DNA of 64,000 nucleotides, from positions 1,736,001-1,800,000 of the forward strand of contig NZ_CP061291.1 of the NCBI RefSeq assembly GCF_018687455.1, given 5' to 3'. Positions 34,556 through 44,365 of this stretch are shown here, piece by piece. The notes beneath the pieces are model-generated. The model saw only the letters and a list, made by a program, of their open reading frames with translations. It was not told the DNA's origin and searched no databases. Each line of letters starts with the position of its first letter. Within the stretch, counting starts at the first letter, position 1. Made by a program: the position numbers and the translations under genes. This stretch comes from Polynucleobacter sp. TSB-Sco08W16. GTDB taxonomy: Bacteria > Pseudomonadota > Gammaproteobacteria > Burkholderiales > Burkholderiaceae.

Positions 34556-35847
34556 ATCGCCCTGGACAGACCTTACTTTCTCGACTGAATTTTTCACGGC
34601 CGCAACCTAATGCGGTTCATTTGCGCAAACAAGACTTGAGCGCCAAAGCACTTTTGGCCATCTTAGCGAAACTGACCAATGGTCACCTTAATCTGACCCT
34701 GCCCAACGGTGAGATAAAAGAATTTGGCAATCCATCAGATTCATTAAGGGCAGATATCCAAATCTTAAATTGGTCCGTATTTAAGCAGGTCATGTCACAT
34801 GGCGACATTGGCTTTGCAGAAAGCTATATTCGCGGGGAGTGGAATACTTCAGACTTAAAAGCGCTCTTGGAATTAGCTATTCGCAATCGCACTATTCTTG
34901 AAAAGGCCATCTATGGCAGTTGGTATGGCTCCATCCTCTACCGCCTGAAACACTGGCTGCGGGATAACACCAAAACGGGAAGCCGTAAAAATATTCATGC
35001 GCACTATGACCTAGGCAACCCTTTTTATAGCTTGTGGCTAGACCCGAGTATGAGCTATTCGAGCGCCTGGTTTTCTCAAGGTCATCAGCAAACTCTTGCA
35101 GAAGCACAACGTGCCAAAATTAAACGCATTCTTGACTCTCTGAATACCAAGATGGGAGATCGAATTTTAGAAATCGGCTGCGGCTGGGGCGGAGTAATGG
35201 AAGAAGCATTGCTTAGCGGAAGAAACATTACGGGGCTCACTCTTTCAACCGAGCAAAAAGCCTACGCAGAAGATAGATTAGCAAAAATTCATCCTCAAAC
35301 ATCCCAACAGGCTACTTTTGAGGTCAGACTACAAGACTACCGTGATTGCCAGGAGCAGTTTGATGGCATTGCATCTGTAGAAATGTTTGAAGCGGTTGGT
35401 GAAAAGCATTGGCCTGAATATTTTCAGACTATTGCTAAATGCCTGAAAGATGGGGGTAAGGCTTGCATACAGACCATTGTGATTGCCGAAGAGCTATTTG
35501 AACGGTATCGCCACAATACGGATTTCATTCAGCAATATGTATTCCCAGGAGGCATGCTCCCTTCGTGCGCTAGCTTTAAAGCAAGTGCGGAGAAAGCAGG
35601 CTTACAGATTGAAGAAGAATTTGCATTTGGGACGGATTACGCTAAAACGCTATGCCTTTGGCGCGAGAGTTTTAATCAAAAACTCCAGGAAGTACGTCAA
35701 CTAGGATTTGATGAAGCATTCATACGTCTTTGGAATTTCTATCTTATGTACTGCGCCGCCGGATTCTCAGAACGTAATATTGATGTTGTGCAATTTACGC
35801 TCAGCCACCAAAATATCAAAACATCTCCGGATGCCCTAAAAGCATGA
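34552..35847 (+). CDS. Cyclopropane-fatty-acid synthase family methyltransferase
   Basis: SAM-dependent methyltransferase acting on double bonds of phospholipid acyl chains at the membrane. The 431 residues contain the SAM motif ILEIGCGWGGVMEEAL, AHYDLGNPFYSLWLDPSMSYSSAWF, and FIQQYVFPGGMLPS. The context with DUF1365 and a flavin oxidoreductase favours a specialised member (methylated or furan fatty acids) over housekeeping Cfa. The symbol is left empty for that reason. Overlaps on both sides are 4 bp. Confidence 0.9.
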   Translation: MNRPGQTLLSRLNFSRPQPNAVHLRKQDLSAKALLAILAKLTNGHLNLTLPNGEIKEFGNPSDSLRADIQILNWSVFKQVMSHGDIGFAESYIRGEWNTSDLKALLELAIRNRTILEKAIYGSWYGSILYRLKHWLRDNTKTGSRKNIHAHYDLGNPFYSLWLDPSMSYSSAWFSQGHQQTLAEAQRAKIKRILDSLNTKMGDRILEIGCGWGGVMEEALLSGRNITGLTLSTEQKAYAEDRLAKIHPQTSQQATFEVRLQDYRDCQEQFDGIASVEMFEAVGEKHWPEYFQTIAKCLKDGGKACIQTIVIAEELFERYRHNTDFIQQYVFPGGMLPSCASFKASAEKAGLQIEEEFAFGTDYAKTLCLWRESFNQKLQEVRQLGFDEAFIRLWNFYLMYCAAGFSERNIDVVQFTLSHQNIKTSPDALKA

Positions 35848-36620
35848 AGCAGCGCGGAATTGATCGTTTCTCAGGCAAGCGTGTTTGGGTCATTGGCGCC
35901 TCAAGCGGAATTGGTGAAGCGTGTGCCAATGCTCTGCTAGCACAGGGCGCTAAAGTTGCACTCTCTAGCAGAAGGGTCGAGCGCTTAAATGCAATTGCAG
36001 CGCAAGCACAAGCAGATCAAGCACTCGTTATCCCGCTAGATGTCACTAATGATGATCAATTTCACGGCGCCTACCAAACACTCCTCAATACATGGGGTGG
36101 GATAGATCTACTCTTGTTTGTCTCTGGAATGTATATTCCTTTGCGTGCTGACGATTTTGAGATTCAAGCAGCAGAGCAAACGATTGAAGCCAACCTCCTA
36201 GGACCCATGAGAGCGGTGGCTTTAGTGCTCCCTGAAATGCTTAAAGCACATGCTGGCCATATCGCTATTGTTGGTAGCGTTGCAGGCTATAGCGGTCTAC
36301 CTAAAGCCTTGGCATACGGGCCAAGCAAAGCTGGCATTATTAACTTTTGCGAAACGCTCTATTACGACTTACTTCCAGAAGGAGTAAGCGTGCACATGAT
36401 TTCTCCGGGCTTTGTTGCAACCGAGGCTACGGCTCAAAATGATTTTGAGATGCCCGCGTTAATTAGCGCTGCGCAAGCAGCAACAGAAATTCTAGGCGGC
36501 ATTCAAAGGGGAGAATTTGATATTCACTTCCCCAAAAGATTCTCAAGATTTTTGAAACTCTTGAGAATTTTGCCTTACCCACTTTACTTTTGGATTGTGC
36601 GTCGCTTCGTCAAAATCTAA
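35844..36620 (+). CDS. Short-chain dehydrogenase/reductase
   Basis: A 258-residue SDR with the cofactor motif VWVIGASSGIGEACANALL (GxxxGxG), the catalytic Ser in VGSVAGYSG and the Tyr-x-x-x-Lys as YGPSKAG. The C-terminus is basic and hydrophobic (LKLLRILPYPLYFWIVRRF), suggesting membrane association. It is last in the operon after the Cfa-like gene, so the substrate may be a modified acyl chain. This is an inference. Confidence 0.88.
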   Translation: MKQRGIDRFSGKRVWVIGASSGIGEACANALLAQGAKVALSSRRVERLNAIAAQAQADQALVIPLDVTNDDQFHGAYQTLLNTWGGIDLLLFVSGMYIPLRADDFEIQAAEQTIEANLLGPMRAVALVLPEMLKAHAGHIAIVGSVAGYSGLPKALAYGPSKAGIINFCETLYYDLLPEGVSVHMISPGFVATEATAQNDFEMPALISAAQAATEILGGIQRGEFDIHFPKRFSRFLKLLRILPYPLYFWIVRRFVKI

Positions 36621-36653
36621 GCAATTACAAAATAGCACTTCAATTTTTTGTAA

Positions 36654-37301
36654 CTACTGCTTGTACTTATCTTTACGAATTTTCTCTTCTAGATAATCCA
36701 TCACAGCCAGTGCTTTAGCTTTAGTTCCAGCGATTGAAGGGGATGTGACATATTTACCCTGCATCACAATAGTTGGTACGCCATCAATTCGATAGGCCTC
36801 TGTCAATTGTTTTGCGGCTCTTGCTTTAGATACCACCGCAAAAGAGCGGTAGGTAGCCAAGAAGGTGTTGCGATCAACCCCTTGTGAGGCAACCCAGTCA
36901 GCAATTTCAGGCTCTGTTAATAAGCGTTTATTTTCTTTATGCATGGCGTACATTACCTTTTCGTTTAAGGCATCGCCCTTACCCATTGCCTCAAGCGCAT
37001 AGTAAAGCTGGCTGTGTGGCAAAAAGTCATCACGAAAAGCCACTGGAACCCTACGGAAGGCTACGTCTTTTGGTTGACGCTTAACCCATGCACTCAACTC
37101 TGGTTCAAAGTCATAGCAATGTGGACAACCATACCAAAAGAATTCAATCACCTCGACTTTACCCTTGGTCTCTACTGGCTGGGGGACTGGGAGGACTCGG
37201 TAATCAAAGCCTTCTTCAATTTTTTGACCTTGTGCACTAACGATGCCGCTCAAGAAAATTAAAGTCAGTACAAGAAATGCTCTTTTGCTAAATGAGGTCA
37301 T
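36654..37301 (-). CDS. dsbA: Thiol:disulfide interchange protein DsbA
   Basis: Periplasmic oxidant that introduces disulfides. The 215-residue protein has a signal peptide (cleavage after VSA, residue 23), the redox motif CPHC at residues 59-62, and the cis-Pro in DGVPTIVMQGKY. Length and sequence match betaproteobacterial DsbA. It lies 10 bp downstream of the SPOR gene in the run argS-SPOR-dsbA. Confidence 0.94.
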   Translation of the reverse strand: MTSFSKRAFLVLTLIFLSGIVSAQGQKIEEGFDYRVLPVPQPVETKGKVEVIEFFWYGCPHCYDFEPELSAWVKRQPKDVAFRRVPVAFRDDFLPHSQLYYALEAMGKGDALNEKVMYAMHKENKRLLTEPEIADWVASQGVDRNTFLATYRSFAVVSKARAAKQLTEAYRIDGVPTIVMQGKYVTSPSIAGTKAKALAVMDYLEEKIRKDKYKQ

Positions 37302-37311
37302 GATTTTTACT

Positions 37312-37914
37312 TTATTTGCTAGCTTTAATCAGGGTTGGTTTAATACCCATGCCATTTAATTTATCACGCGCAGGAATGCTTTCCTCAACGCTGCCATAGG
37401 GACCAGATCGGACACGCCATAGCGTGTTGCCATCACTAGTCACTTCACTCAATTGCGTTTGGATACCCTGAATAGCTAAAGCAGCTTTTTGTGAATCTGC
37501 ATCCGCACGCTTTGTAAATGCGCCTACCTGTAAGAAATAAATAGCGTCGCCTTTAGGAGCTTGAGCTGTAGTGTTTTCAGCTGGCTTTTTGCCATTGACT
37601 AAATCGCCAATAGGATCGGCAGATGCCGCAGCGGGAGCCTTGCCTTGTAGCGGCTTATTCAGATCCAATGGCTCTGCTGGTGCAGCAGGCTCCCCTTCAG
37701 CAGGAGCACCTAAAGATTTAATGGTTAACGGTAAATTAGGAGCCCGTACACCAGGTCTTTCCTGAGGGGTATTTTTAGAGAGGTAGAAGGCAATCACAAA
37801 CGCAATCCCTAGACCAGCACCCAAGCCTAAAACAAAGCCCAAGATAGTGCCACCATATTGAGCCTGATTGTTCTGCTTCATGAGGCCAGCTTGTTGATTC
37901 GGTCTTTTCATCAT
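37312..37914 (-). CDS. SPOR domain membrane protein
   Basis: A 200-residue bitopic protein: short cytoplasmic tail, one transmembrane helix (about residues 24-45), a Pro/Ala-rich periplasmic linker and a C-terminal SPOR domain (YFLQVGAFTKRADADSQKAALA ... LWRVRSGPYGSVEESIPARDKLNGMG; cores QVGAF and RVRSGPY). SPOR domains bind denuded peptidoglycan at the septum, as in FtsN. It is shorter than FtsN, so the exact role is uncertain. It lies between argS and dsbA, a common Burkholderiales order. Confidence 0.87.
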   Translation of the reverse strand: MMKRPNQQAGLMKQNNQAQYGGTILGFVLGLGAGLGIAFVIAFYLSKNTPQERPGVRAPNLPLTIKSLGAPAEGEPAAPAEPLDLNKPLQGKAPAAASADPIGDLVNGKKPAENTTAQAPKGDAIYFLQVGAFTKRADADSQKAALAIQGIQTQLSEVTSDGNTLWRVRSGPYGSVEESIPARDKLNGMGIKPTLIKASK

Positions 37915-37949
37915 TTCCTCATCTTACATATTCACTTCATATATTGCTA

Positions 37950-39677
37950 CTACATCTTTGCCGGTGCAGAAACCCCTAAAACCTTCAAGCCATTTTGCAA
38001 AACTTGGCGCGTTGCCGACAGCAATGCAAGACGCGCTAGCTTCAAATTCTGATCATCTATCAACACACGATCAGCGTTATAGAAAGTGTGGAAGTCACCT
38101 GCTAAATCGCGCAAATAAAAAGCGAGGGCATGCGGAGCTAATTCAGCAGCGGCATCGGTCAATACCTCAGGATACTCTGCAAGACGTCTTAATAAATGAT
38201 CCGATGCCTTGCTTTGCAATAAAGAGAAATCAGCATTAGCTAGGTCTGCGACCTTACCATCCCATTGCCTCAAGATAGAGCTAATGCGGGCATGAGCATA
38301 TTGCACATAAAACACTGGATTTTCATCATTTTGCTGTAACGCCAAATCGATATCGAATACAAATTCAGTATCTGCCTTACGAGAGATCAAGAAAAAGCGT
38401 ACAGCATCTCGGCCACGTTGTAGAGCCAATTGTCTTTCCTCAGGCGTCATTTCTGGAGTGACGCCACCAGACCACTCCACTAAATCACGAACAGTGACAT
38501 AAGAGCCAGCCCGCTTAGAAATTTTCACTTCTTCGCCGTGACGCATTACCGTCACCATCTTATGCAGAACATAATCTGGATAAGTCTTTGGAATATCCCA
38601 TCCGCGCTTTTGCGCGACACCCTGCAAGCCTGAGCGAACGCGTGCAATAGTGCCATGGTGATCGCTACCTTGCACATTGATAACTTTTGCAAAGCCACGG
38701 CTCCATTTACTTGCGTGATAGGCCACATCAGGCACAAAGTAGGTAAAGCTACCGTCTGATTTGCGCATGACACGATCTTTATCATCACCATCATCGGTAG
38801 TTCTTAGCCACAAAGCACCTTCACCCTCATAGGTTTTACCAATGCTCTGCAAGTCTTCTACGATTTGCTTAACGCTACCATCGGTATATAAAGATGATTC
38901 TAGGTAGTAGCAATCAAACTGAACGCCAAAAGTTTTTAAGTCAATATCTTGCTCATTACGTAAATAGGCAACGGCAAATTGACGAATTGCTTCAAGATCA
39001 TCACGGTACTCGGGAGATGCTTTGAATGCTGCAGCAATCTCGGCAATATATTCACCGTTATAGGCTTGCTCGGGCCAATGGGTATCACCCGGCTTTAAGC
39101 CATTTAAGCGTGCTTGAACTGATAACGCTAAATTAGCAATTTGTACGCCAGCATCGTTGTAATAAAACTCACGATGCACTTGTATTCCTTGGGTTGCCAA
39201 TAGGTTTGCCAAGGCATCCCCTAAGGCAGCCTGCCTGCCATGTCCAACATGCAATGGGCCTGTTGGATTTGCAGAGACAAACTCAATCATGGCGCTGGGA
39301 ACTGAACCACTGCCTTGTTTGCTTTCACCAAAATGAGTGCCAGCCGAGAGAATCTCTCCCACCACTGCCGTTTTGGCGGCATTACTGAGGCGGAAGTTAA
39401 TAAAACCTGGGCCCGCAATGTCGCATGATGCGATCAGTTGATTAAATCCCGGTTGCTGTTGTAAACGCTCCACCAAGGCCTGCGCCAGCTCTCGCGGATT
39501 GAGTTTCCAGGCTTTGGATAGCTGCAATGCAATATTGCAGGCAACGTCGCCATGGTCAACCGCCTTAGGGCGCTCTAAACGGGGTACTGGGGGCTCACCT
39601 AAGCCTCGCTCCTGAGCGAGGCTCTTTAGGGCTGCGCTCAGCATTTCAATTAAACGATTTTTATTGGTTAGCAACAT
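37950..39677 (-). CDS. argS: Arginyl-tRNA synthetase
   Basis: Class I aminoacyl-tRNA synthetase, 575 residues. The HIGH-like signature is ANPTGPLHVGHGRQAALGD near residue 135. The KMSK-like loop is KISKRAGSYV near residue 405, and the C-terminal anticodon-binding DALR domain ends in RQVLQNGLKVLGVSAPAKM. It leads the transcript to the SPOR gene and dsbA and diverges from DUF1840 by 35 bp. Confidence 0.96.
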   Translation of the reverse strand: MLLTNKNRLIEMLSAALKSLAQERGLGEPPVPRLERPKAVDHGDVACNIALQLSKAWKLNPRELAQALVERLQQQPGFNQLIASCDIAGPGFINFRLSNAAKTAVVGEILSAGTHFGESKQGSGSVPSAMIEFVSANPTGPLHVGHGRQAALGDALANLLATQGIQVHREFYYNDAGVQIANLALSVQARLNGLKPGDTHWPEQAYNGEYIAEIAAAFKASPEYRDDLEAIRQFAVAYLRNEQDIDLKTFGVQFDCYYLESSLYTDGSVKQIVEDLQSIGKTYEGEGALWLRTTDDGDDKDRVMRKSDGSFTYFVPDVAYHASKWSRGFAKVINVQGSDHHGTIARVRSGLQGVAQKRGWDIPKTYPDYVLHKMVTVMRHGEEVKISKRAGSYVTVRDLVEWSGGVTPEMTPEERQLALQRGRDAVRFFLISRKADTEFVFDIDLALQQNDENPVFYVQYAHARISSILRQWDGKVADLANADFSLLQSKASDHLLRRLAEYPEVLTDAAAELAPHALAFYLRDLAGDFHTFYNADRVLIDDQNLKLARLALLSATRQVLQNGLKVLGVSAPAKM

Positions 39678-39712
39678 AGATAAGTGAGTTTATCAGGTGG
39701 TAAGCTATTGAA

Positions 39713-40030
39713 ATGATCTATCAATTCCGCTCCAAAGCTGGTCCAGACGTCATCATGCTGGCGGATCTGACTCAGCGAATCTTTGATATTTTGGGGCGGC
39801 CGCTTGAGCCCAGAGGCATTCTGACGGAAGAACAACTTCCCGCACTTATTACCGCCTTGGAAACAGCAATTCTCAAAGACCTAGAAGAACGCTCCCAGGC
39901 TAAAGATGAGGCCGACGAAAAAGCTGAAAAACCCAAACTGGCAGACCGTCTTGGCCAACGAGCTTACCCATTTTTAGAACTCATGAAACAAGCAAAAGCC
40001 AAAAACGAACCTGTGATGTGGGGCGTTTAA
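39713..40030 (+). CDS. DUF1840 protein
   Basis: A 105-residue protein with the DUF1840 pattern YQFRSKAGPDVIMLADLTQRIFDILGR, a charged Glu/Lys-rich middle (about residues 60-78) and the end RAYPFLELMKQAKAKNEPVMWGV (cores FLELMK and VMWGV). The role is unknown. It overlaps the convergent metH C-terminal gene by 4 bp. Confidence 0.85.
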   Translation: MIYQFRSKAGPDVIMLADLTQRIFDILGRPLEPRGILTEEQLPALITALETAILKDLEERSQAKDEADEKAEKPKLADRLGQRAYPFLELMKQAKAKNEPVMWGV

Positions 40031-42774
40031 TCTATCAGACTTGCTAATTGGCGACGAACATCTTCAACAGACTGGCCGCGTCTCTTAGCTAAATCCTCGA
40101 CCTGATCAGCAGTCACTTTTCCAACGTTGAAATATTGCGCGTCTGGATGCGCCAAGTAAAAACCGCTCACGCTAGAGGCGGGATTCATTGCCATAGACTC
40201 CGTCAGGGTCATGCCAATATCTTCGGAACCAATTACCCTCAATAGATCTTGCTTCACTTCATGTGCAGGACAAGCAGGGTATCCAGGTGCGGGACGAATA
40301 CCTCGGTACTCCTCATTAATCATCTGATCATTAGTCAAAATCTCATCGGTAGCATAGCCCCATAAATCTGTGCGTACACGATGGTGCATCAGCTCCGCAA
40401 ATGCTTCGGCCAAACGGTCAGCTAAAGCCTTCAACATAATTGCGCTGTAGTCATCGTGCTTTGCCTGAAACTCAGCAACTTTTTTCTCTACCCCATGGCC
40501 AGTTGTTACAGCAAAACAACCAAGATAGTCTGAAACACCAGAATCTTTTGGTGCTACATAGTCTGCCAAGCAACGATTTGGTCGGCGTACACCTTCTACC
40601 ACGGGACGCTCAGATTGCTGACGCAAGTTGTGCCAAACAAACAAAGGGTGTTCGCGCGCTTCATCGCTATACAAAACAATATCGTCACCAACAGTATTGG
40701 CGGGATAGAAAGCAACTACGGCGTCAGCTTGTAGCCACTGCCCCTTGATCAACTTATCTAGTAATGCCTGGGCATCGGCGTATACCTTACGAGCCTCTAC
40801 ACCCACAACCTCATCATCTAAGATTGCCGGAAATTTACCTGCTAGGTCCCAAGTTTGAAAAAATGGCGTCCAGTCAATGTACTTAGCGATATCGCTTAGA
40901 GCAAAGTTCTTAAAGACACGACGTCCGATGAATTTTGGTTTTTCTGGAATATAAGCAGACCAATCAATCATCTCGCGATTCTTGCGTGCTGCCTCCAATG
41001 AAATTGTTGGTGCTGCTTTTTTATTCGCATGCTGTTCACGAATGCGAACATAGTCATCGCGCAAGTCTTGAATAAACTTCTTGGCACTCTCGTCAGACAA
41101 TAGGCTAGAGGCAACCGATACGGAACGTGAAGCATCTGGTACATACACTACAGGACCGTCGTAATGCGGGGCGATCTTGACAGCAGTATGTACACGCGAA
41201 GTGGTTGCACCACCAATCATCAATGGAATTTGACGCTCACGGAAATAATCATCACGCTGCATCTCTTGGGCAACGTACGTCATTTCCTCTAGAGACGGTG
41301 TAATTAAGCCAGATAAACCAACGATATCCGCATTCTCTTCCTTAGCGCGCTTCAGGATATCTGCGCAAGGAACCATCACCCCCATATTGGCCACTTCAAA
41401 GTTATTACATTGCAACACTACCGTCACAATATTTTTACCGATATCGTGCACATCGCCCTTAACCGTAGCCATCACAATCTTGCCTTTGGCTTTCGCTTCG
41501 CCACCTGCAGCAATATGTTGACGCTTTTCTTCTTCAATATAAGGAATCAAGATGGCAACAGCCTGCTTCATAACACGTGCACTCTTGACCACTTGTGGCA
41601 AAAACATTTTGCCGGCACCGAATAAGTCACCAACGACATTCATGCCATCCATCAATGGGCCTTCAATCACTTCGATTGGCCTGCCTCCAGACCCCATAAT
41701 CTCTGCACGAAGTTCTTCAGTATCTTCTTCGATGAAAGTTGTAATGCCATGTACTAAAGCATGCGTTAAGCGTTCGCGGACTAGCGCCTCACGCCATGCT
41801 AAGTTTTCGACTTGCTTTGCACCGCCACCCTTGAATTGATCGGCAATATCTAACAAACGTTCAGTTGGCGTTTTTCCATCTTTTTCTTTAAAGCGATTGA
41901 GTACGACATCTTCAACGCGCTCACGTAACTCTGAATCCAAATCAGCGTAGACACCTAACTGACCCGCGTTGACAATACCCATATCCATACCAGCTTGAAT
42001 TGCGTGATAGAGGAATACTGTATGAATCGCCTCACGTACGCGATCATTGCCGCGGAAGGAGAAGCTTACATTTGAAACACCACCGCTGACTTTGGCGCCA
42101 GATAGATTTTCTTTAATCCAACGGGTGGCATTAATAAAATCAACCGCATAGTTGTCATGCTCCTCAATACCGGTAGCAATAGCAAAGATATTGGGATCGA
42201 AAATAATGTCTTCCGCTGGAAAGCCGATTTCATTGACGAGGATCTCATAACAACGCTGACAGATTTCTGTCTTACGCTTAAAAGTATCTGCCTGGCCAAC
42301 TTCATCAAAAGCCATCACAACCGAAGCTGCACCATGGCGACGAATCAAGCGTGCCTGCTTACGAAAAGACTCTTCACCCTCTTTTAGCGAGATCGAATTG
42401 ACAATTGGCTTGCCCTGAATACATTTCAGACCCGCCTCAATCACGCTCCACTTAGAGGAGTCGATCATGATGGGAACGCGGGCGATATCAGGCTCTGATG
42501 CAATCAGATTTAGGAAGCGCGTCATTGCCGCCTCAGAATCCAACATCGCTTCATCCATATTGATGTCGATAACTTGTGCGCCGTTTTCAACCTGCTGTCT
42601 GGCAACTGCAAGTGCCTCATCAAATTGATTATTCAAAATCATCCGAGAGAATGCTTTGGAGCCGGTTACGTTGGTGCGCTCACCAATATTTACAAAACCA
42701 ACAGCCGAAGTGACATTGAATGGTTCCAAGCCAGAGAGCTTCATTGGTGGCATTGCTTTACCTAACTTACTCAT
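40027..42774 (-). CDS. metH: Methionine synthase, folate/cobalamin/activation part
   Basis: C-terminal portion of cobalamin-dependent methionine synthase as a separate 915-residue protein. It has a pterin-binding TIM barrel (FVNIGERTNVTGSKAF), a B12 cap, the cobalamin motif GDVHDIGKNIV (DxHxxG, near residue 450) with GLSGLITPSLEEM, and the reactivation domain with RIRPAPGYPACPAHEVK. The homocysteine part is the preceding gene; the two overlap by 4 bp. Splitting metH this way is usual in Burkholderiales. Confidence 0.95.
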   Translation of the reverse strand: MSKLGKAMPPMKLSGLEPFNVTSAVGFVNIGERTNVTGSKAFSRMILNNQFDEALAVARQQVENGAQVIDINMDEAMLDSEAAMTRFLNLIASEPDIARVPIMIDSSKWSVIEAGLKCIQGKPIVNSISLKEGEESFRKQARLIRRHGAASVVMAFDEVGQADTFKRKTEICQRCYEILVNEIGFPAEDIIFDPNIFAIATGIEEHDNYAVDFINATRWIKENLSGAKVSGGVSNVSFSFRGNDRVREAIHTVFLYHAIQAGMDMGIVNAGQLGVYADLDSELRERVEDVVLNRFKEKDGKTPTERLLDIADQFKGGGAKQVENLAWREALVRERLTHALVHGITTFIEEDTEELRAEIMGSGGRPIEVIEGPLMDGMNVVGDLFGAGKMFLPQVVKSARVMKQAVAILIPYIEEEKRQHIAAGGEAKAKGKIVMATVKGDVHDIGKNIVTVVLQCNNFEVANMGVMVPCADILKRAKEENADIVGLSGLITPSLEEMTYVAQEMQRDDYFRERQIPLMIGGATTSRVHTAVKIAPHYDGPVVYVPDASRSVSVASSLLSDESAKKFIQDLRDDYVRIREQHANKKAAPTISLEAARKNREMIDWSAYIPEKPKFIGRRVFKNFALSDIAKYIDWTPFFQTWDLAGKFPAILDDEVVGVEARKVYADAQALLDKLIKGQWLQADAVVAFYPANTVGDDIVLYSDEAREHPLFVWHNLRQQSERPVVEGVRRPNRCLADYVAPKDSGVSDYLGCFAVTTGHGVEKKVAEFQAKHDDYSAIMLKALADRLAEAFAELMHHRVRTDLWGYATDEILTNDQMINEEYRGIRPAPGYPACPAHEVKQDLLRVIGSEDIGMTLTESMAMNPASSVSGFYLAHPDAQYFNVGKVTADQVEDLAKRRGQSVEDVRRQLASLID

Positions 42775-43835
42775 ACAGACTCCTCTGCATTTTCACGATA
42801 GAAAGCGCGGGGCTTGCGTTTAGCAACTGCGTTTGCAATTGCACGAATATGGTCGGGCGTAGTGCCGCAGCAACCACCAACTAAGTTGACCAAGCCATCT
42901 TTTGCAAAACCATCAACCAAACTTGAAGTGATATCTGGTGTCTCATCAAAACCAGTGTCACTCATGGGATTAGGCAAGCCTGCATTGGGATAACAAGATA
43001 CCGCTGTATCGCAAATGCGTGAGAGTTCGGCAATGTAGGGGCGCATCAATGCAGCGCCAAGCGCACAATTCAAACCAAAAGTGAGCGGCTTAATATGACG
43101 TAAGCTATTCCAAAATGCCTCTACCGTTTGGCCAGACAGAATGCGACCGGAGGCATCAGTTACCGTTCCAGAAATCATTACAGGCAAGCGTTCGCCCGTC
43201 TCTTCAAAAAATTCATCGAGGGCAAACAAAGCTGCTTTTGCATTCAGCGTATCGAAAATAGTTTCGACTAAAAATAAATCCACGCCACCTGCAAATAAAC
43301 CTTCGATCTGCTCACGATAGGAGGCGCGTAGTGCATCAAACGTTACGTTGCGTGCACCCGGATCATTTACGTCCGGTGAAATGCTTGCCGTCTTTGGTGT
43401 AGGCCCGATTGCCCCGGCTGCAAAACGCGGTTTATCAGGAGTGCTGTATTTTTCACAAGCAGCGCGCGCCAGTCTTGCGGAGACTTCATTCATCTCGCGT
43501 GCTAGACCTGCCATTTTGTAATCCTCTTGAGCTACAGATGTAGCACCAAAAGTATTTGTTTCAATAATGTCTGCGCCAGCATCTAAATATTGCTCATGAA
43601 TGGTGCTAATAATTTGTGGCTGAGTCAAAACCAAAAGCTCGTTATTGCCTTTGATATCTCCGGGATGATCAGCAAAGCGATTGTTACCAGGCAAACCACG
43701 GTAATCAGCCTCACCAAGCTTGTACTGCTGAATCATGGTTCCCATCGCGCCATCCAATATGAGAATGCGCTGCTTTAACAGATCAGGAATTGCCTGACCG
43801 CGGGTGTAAGGCTGGGACAAACCATTAAATTGCAT
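42771..43835 (-). CDS. metH: Methionine synthase, homocysteine-binding part
   Basis: N-terminal homocysteine S-methyltransferase domain of cobalamin-dependent methionine synthase as a stand-alone 354-residue protein. Signatures are ILILDGAMGTMIQ, IIETNTFGATSVAQ and the zinc-ligand Cys residues in FGLNCALGA and VGGCCGTTPDHI. It must work with the pterin/B12 protein encoded next, linked by an ATGA overlap. No cobalamin riboswitch-like element is visible in the 74 bp upstream. Confidence 0.94.
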   Translation of the reverse strand: MQFNGLSQPYTRGQAIPDLLKQRILILDGAMGTMIQQYKLGEADYRGLPGNNRFADHPGDIKGNNELLVLTQPQIISTIHEQYLDAGADIIETNTFGATSVAQEDYKMAGLAREMNEVSARLARAACEKYSTPDKPRFAAGAIGPTPKTASISPDVNDPGARNVTFDALRASYREQIEGLFAGGVDLFLVETIFDTLNAKAALFALDEFFEETGERLPVMISGTVTDASGRILSGQTVEAFWNSLRHIKPLTFGLNCALGAALMRPYIAELSRICDTAVSCYPNAGLPNPMSDTGFDETPDITSSLVDGFAKDGLVNLVGGCCGTTPDHIRAIANAVAKRKPRAFYRENAEESV

Positions 43836-43909
43836 TGCTTAACCGGGATTAATCTCTAGAATCCCTTATTCTATTGGAAAAGCGACTTTTTATTTACCTC
43901 GGAGCCCTT

Positions 43910-44365
43910 ATGTTTGGAACCATTCCAGAATTTAATCAAAGCCTAGAAATGTTTAAAACCATGTGGGGTCAAGGTGCAGCGGGTCAAGCTGGGCAATTCC
44001 CCTTCACAACTGATGCCTCAAAGGCTGCTGGCGGCTTTGGCTCAGCGTTTCCAGGCATGGATACTGAAGAGCTTGAGAAACGCATTAAGGACCTGAAAAG
44101 CGTGGAGAACTGGCTTAATTTGAATCTCAACATTCTCAAATCGACCATTCAGGGCCTAGAGGTCCAACACGCTACGATGATGGCCCTCAAGTCGTTTGGT
44201 GATGCCGTATCCGCAGCCGGTGCCGCTGCTGCCGCTCCTAAAGAGGAAACAGCTGCCAAAACTAGTAGCGTCAAAGCTAAACCACGGAAAACCGCAACAC
44301 GCCGTCCTCGCAAAGCCGGCGATCCAACTTTCCTCGACGAAGTAGGTAATTCAGATGGGCAATAG
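43910..44365 (+). CDS. phaM: PhaM family polyhydroxyalkanoate granule regulatory protein
   Basis: PhaM binds PHA synthase, activates it and links granules to the nucleoid. The 151-residue protein has the family start MFGTIPEFNQSLEMFKTMWG, the helical core ELEKRIKDLKSVENWLNLNLNILKSTIQGLE and a basic Lys/Arg/Pro tail (KAKPRKTATRRPRKAG) for DNA binding. The ATG at 43910 with CGGAG before it was chosen over an in-frame ATG 36 bp upstream. The last 89 bp overlap the convergent MBL gene. Confidence 0.88.
   Translation: MFGTIPEFNQSLEMFKTMWGQGAAGQAGQFPFTTDASKAAGGFGSAFPGMDTEELEKRIKDLKSVENWLNLNLNILKSTIQGLEVQHATMMALKSFGDAVSAAGAAAAAPKEETAAKTSSVKAKPRKTATRRPRKAGDPTFLDEVGNSDGQ

Noticed and set aside
43836..43909. 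Cobalamin riboswitch upstream of metH
   Set aside because: Only 74 bp separate metH from phaM, too short for the element, and no B12-box-like sequence is seen.
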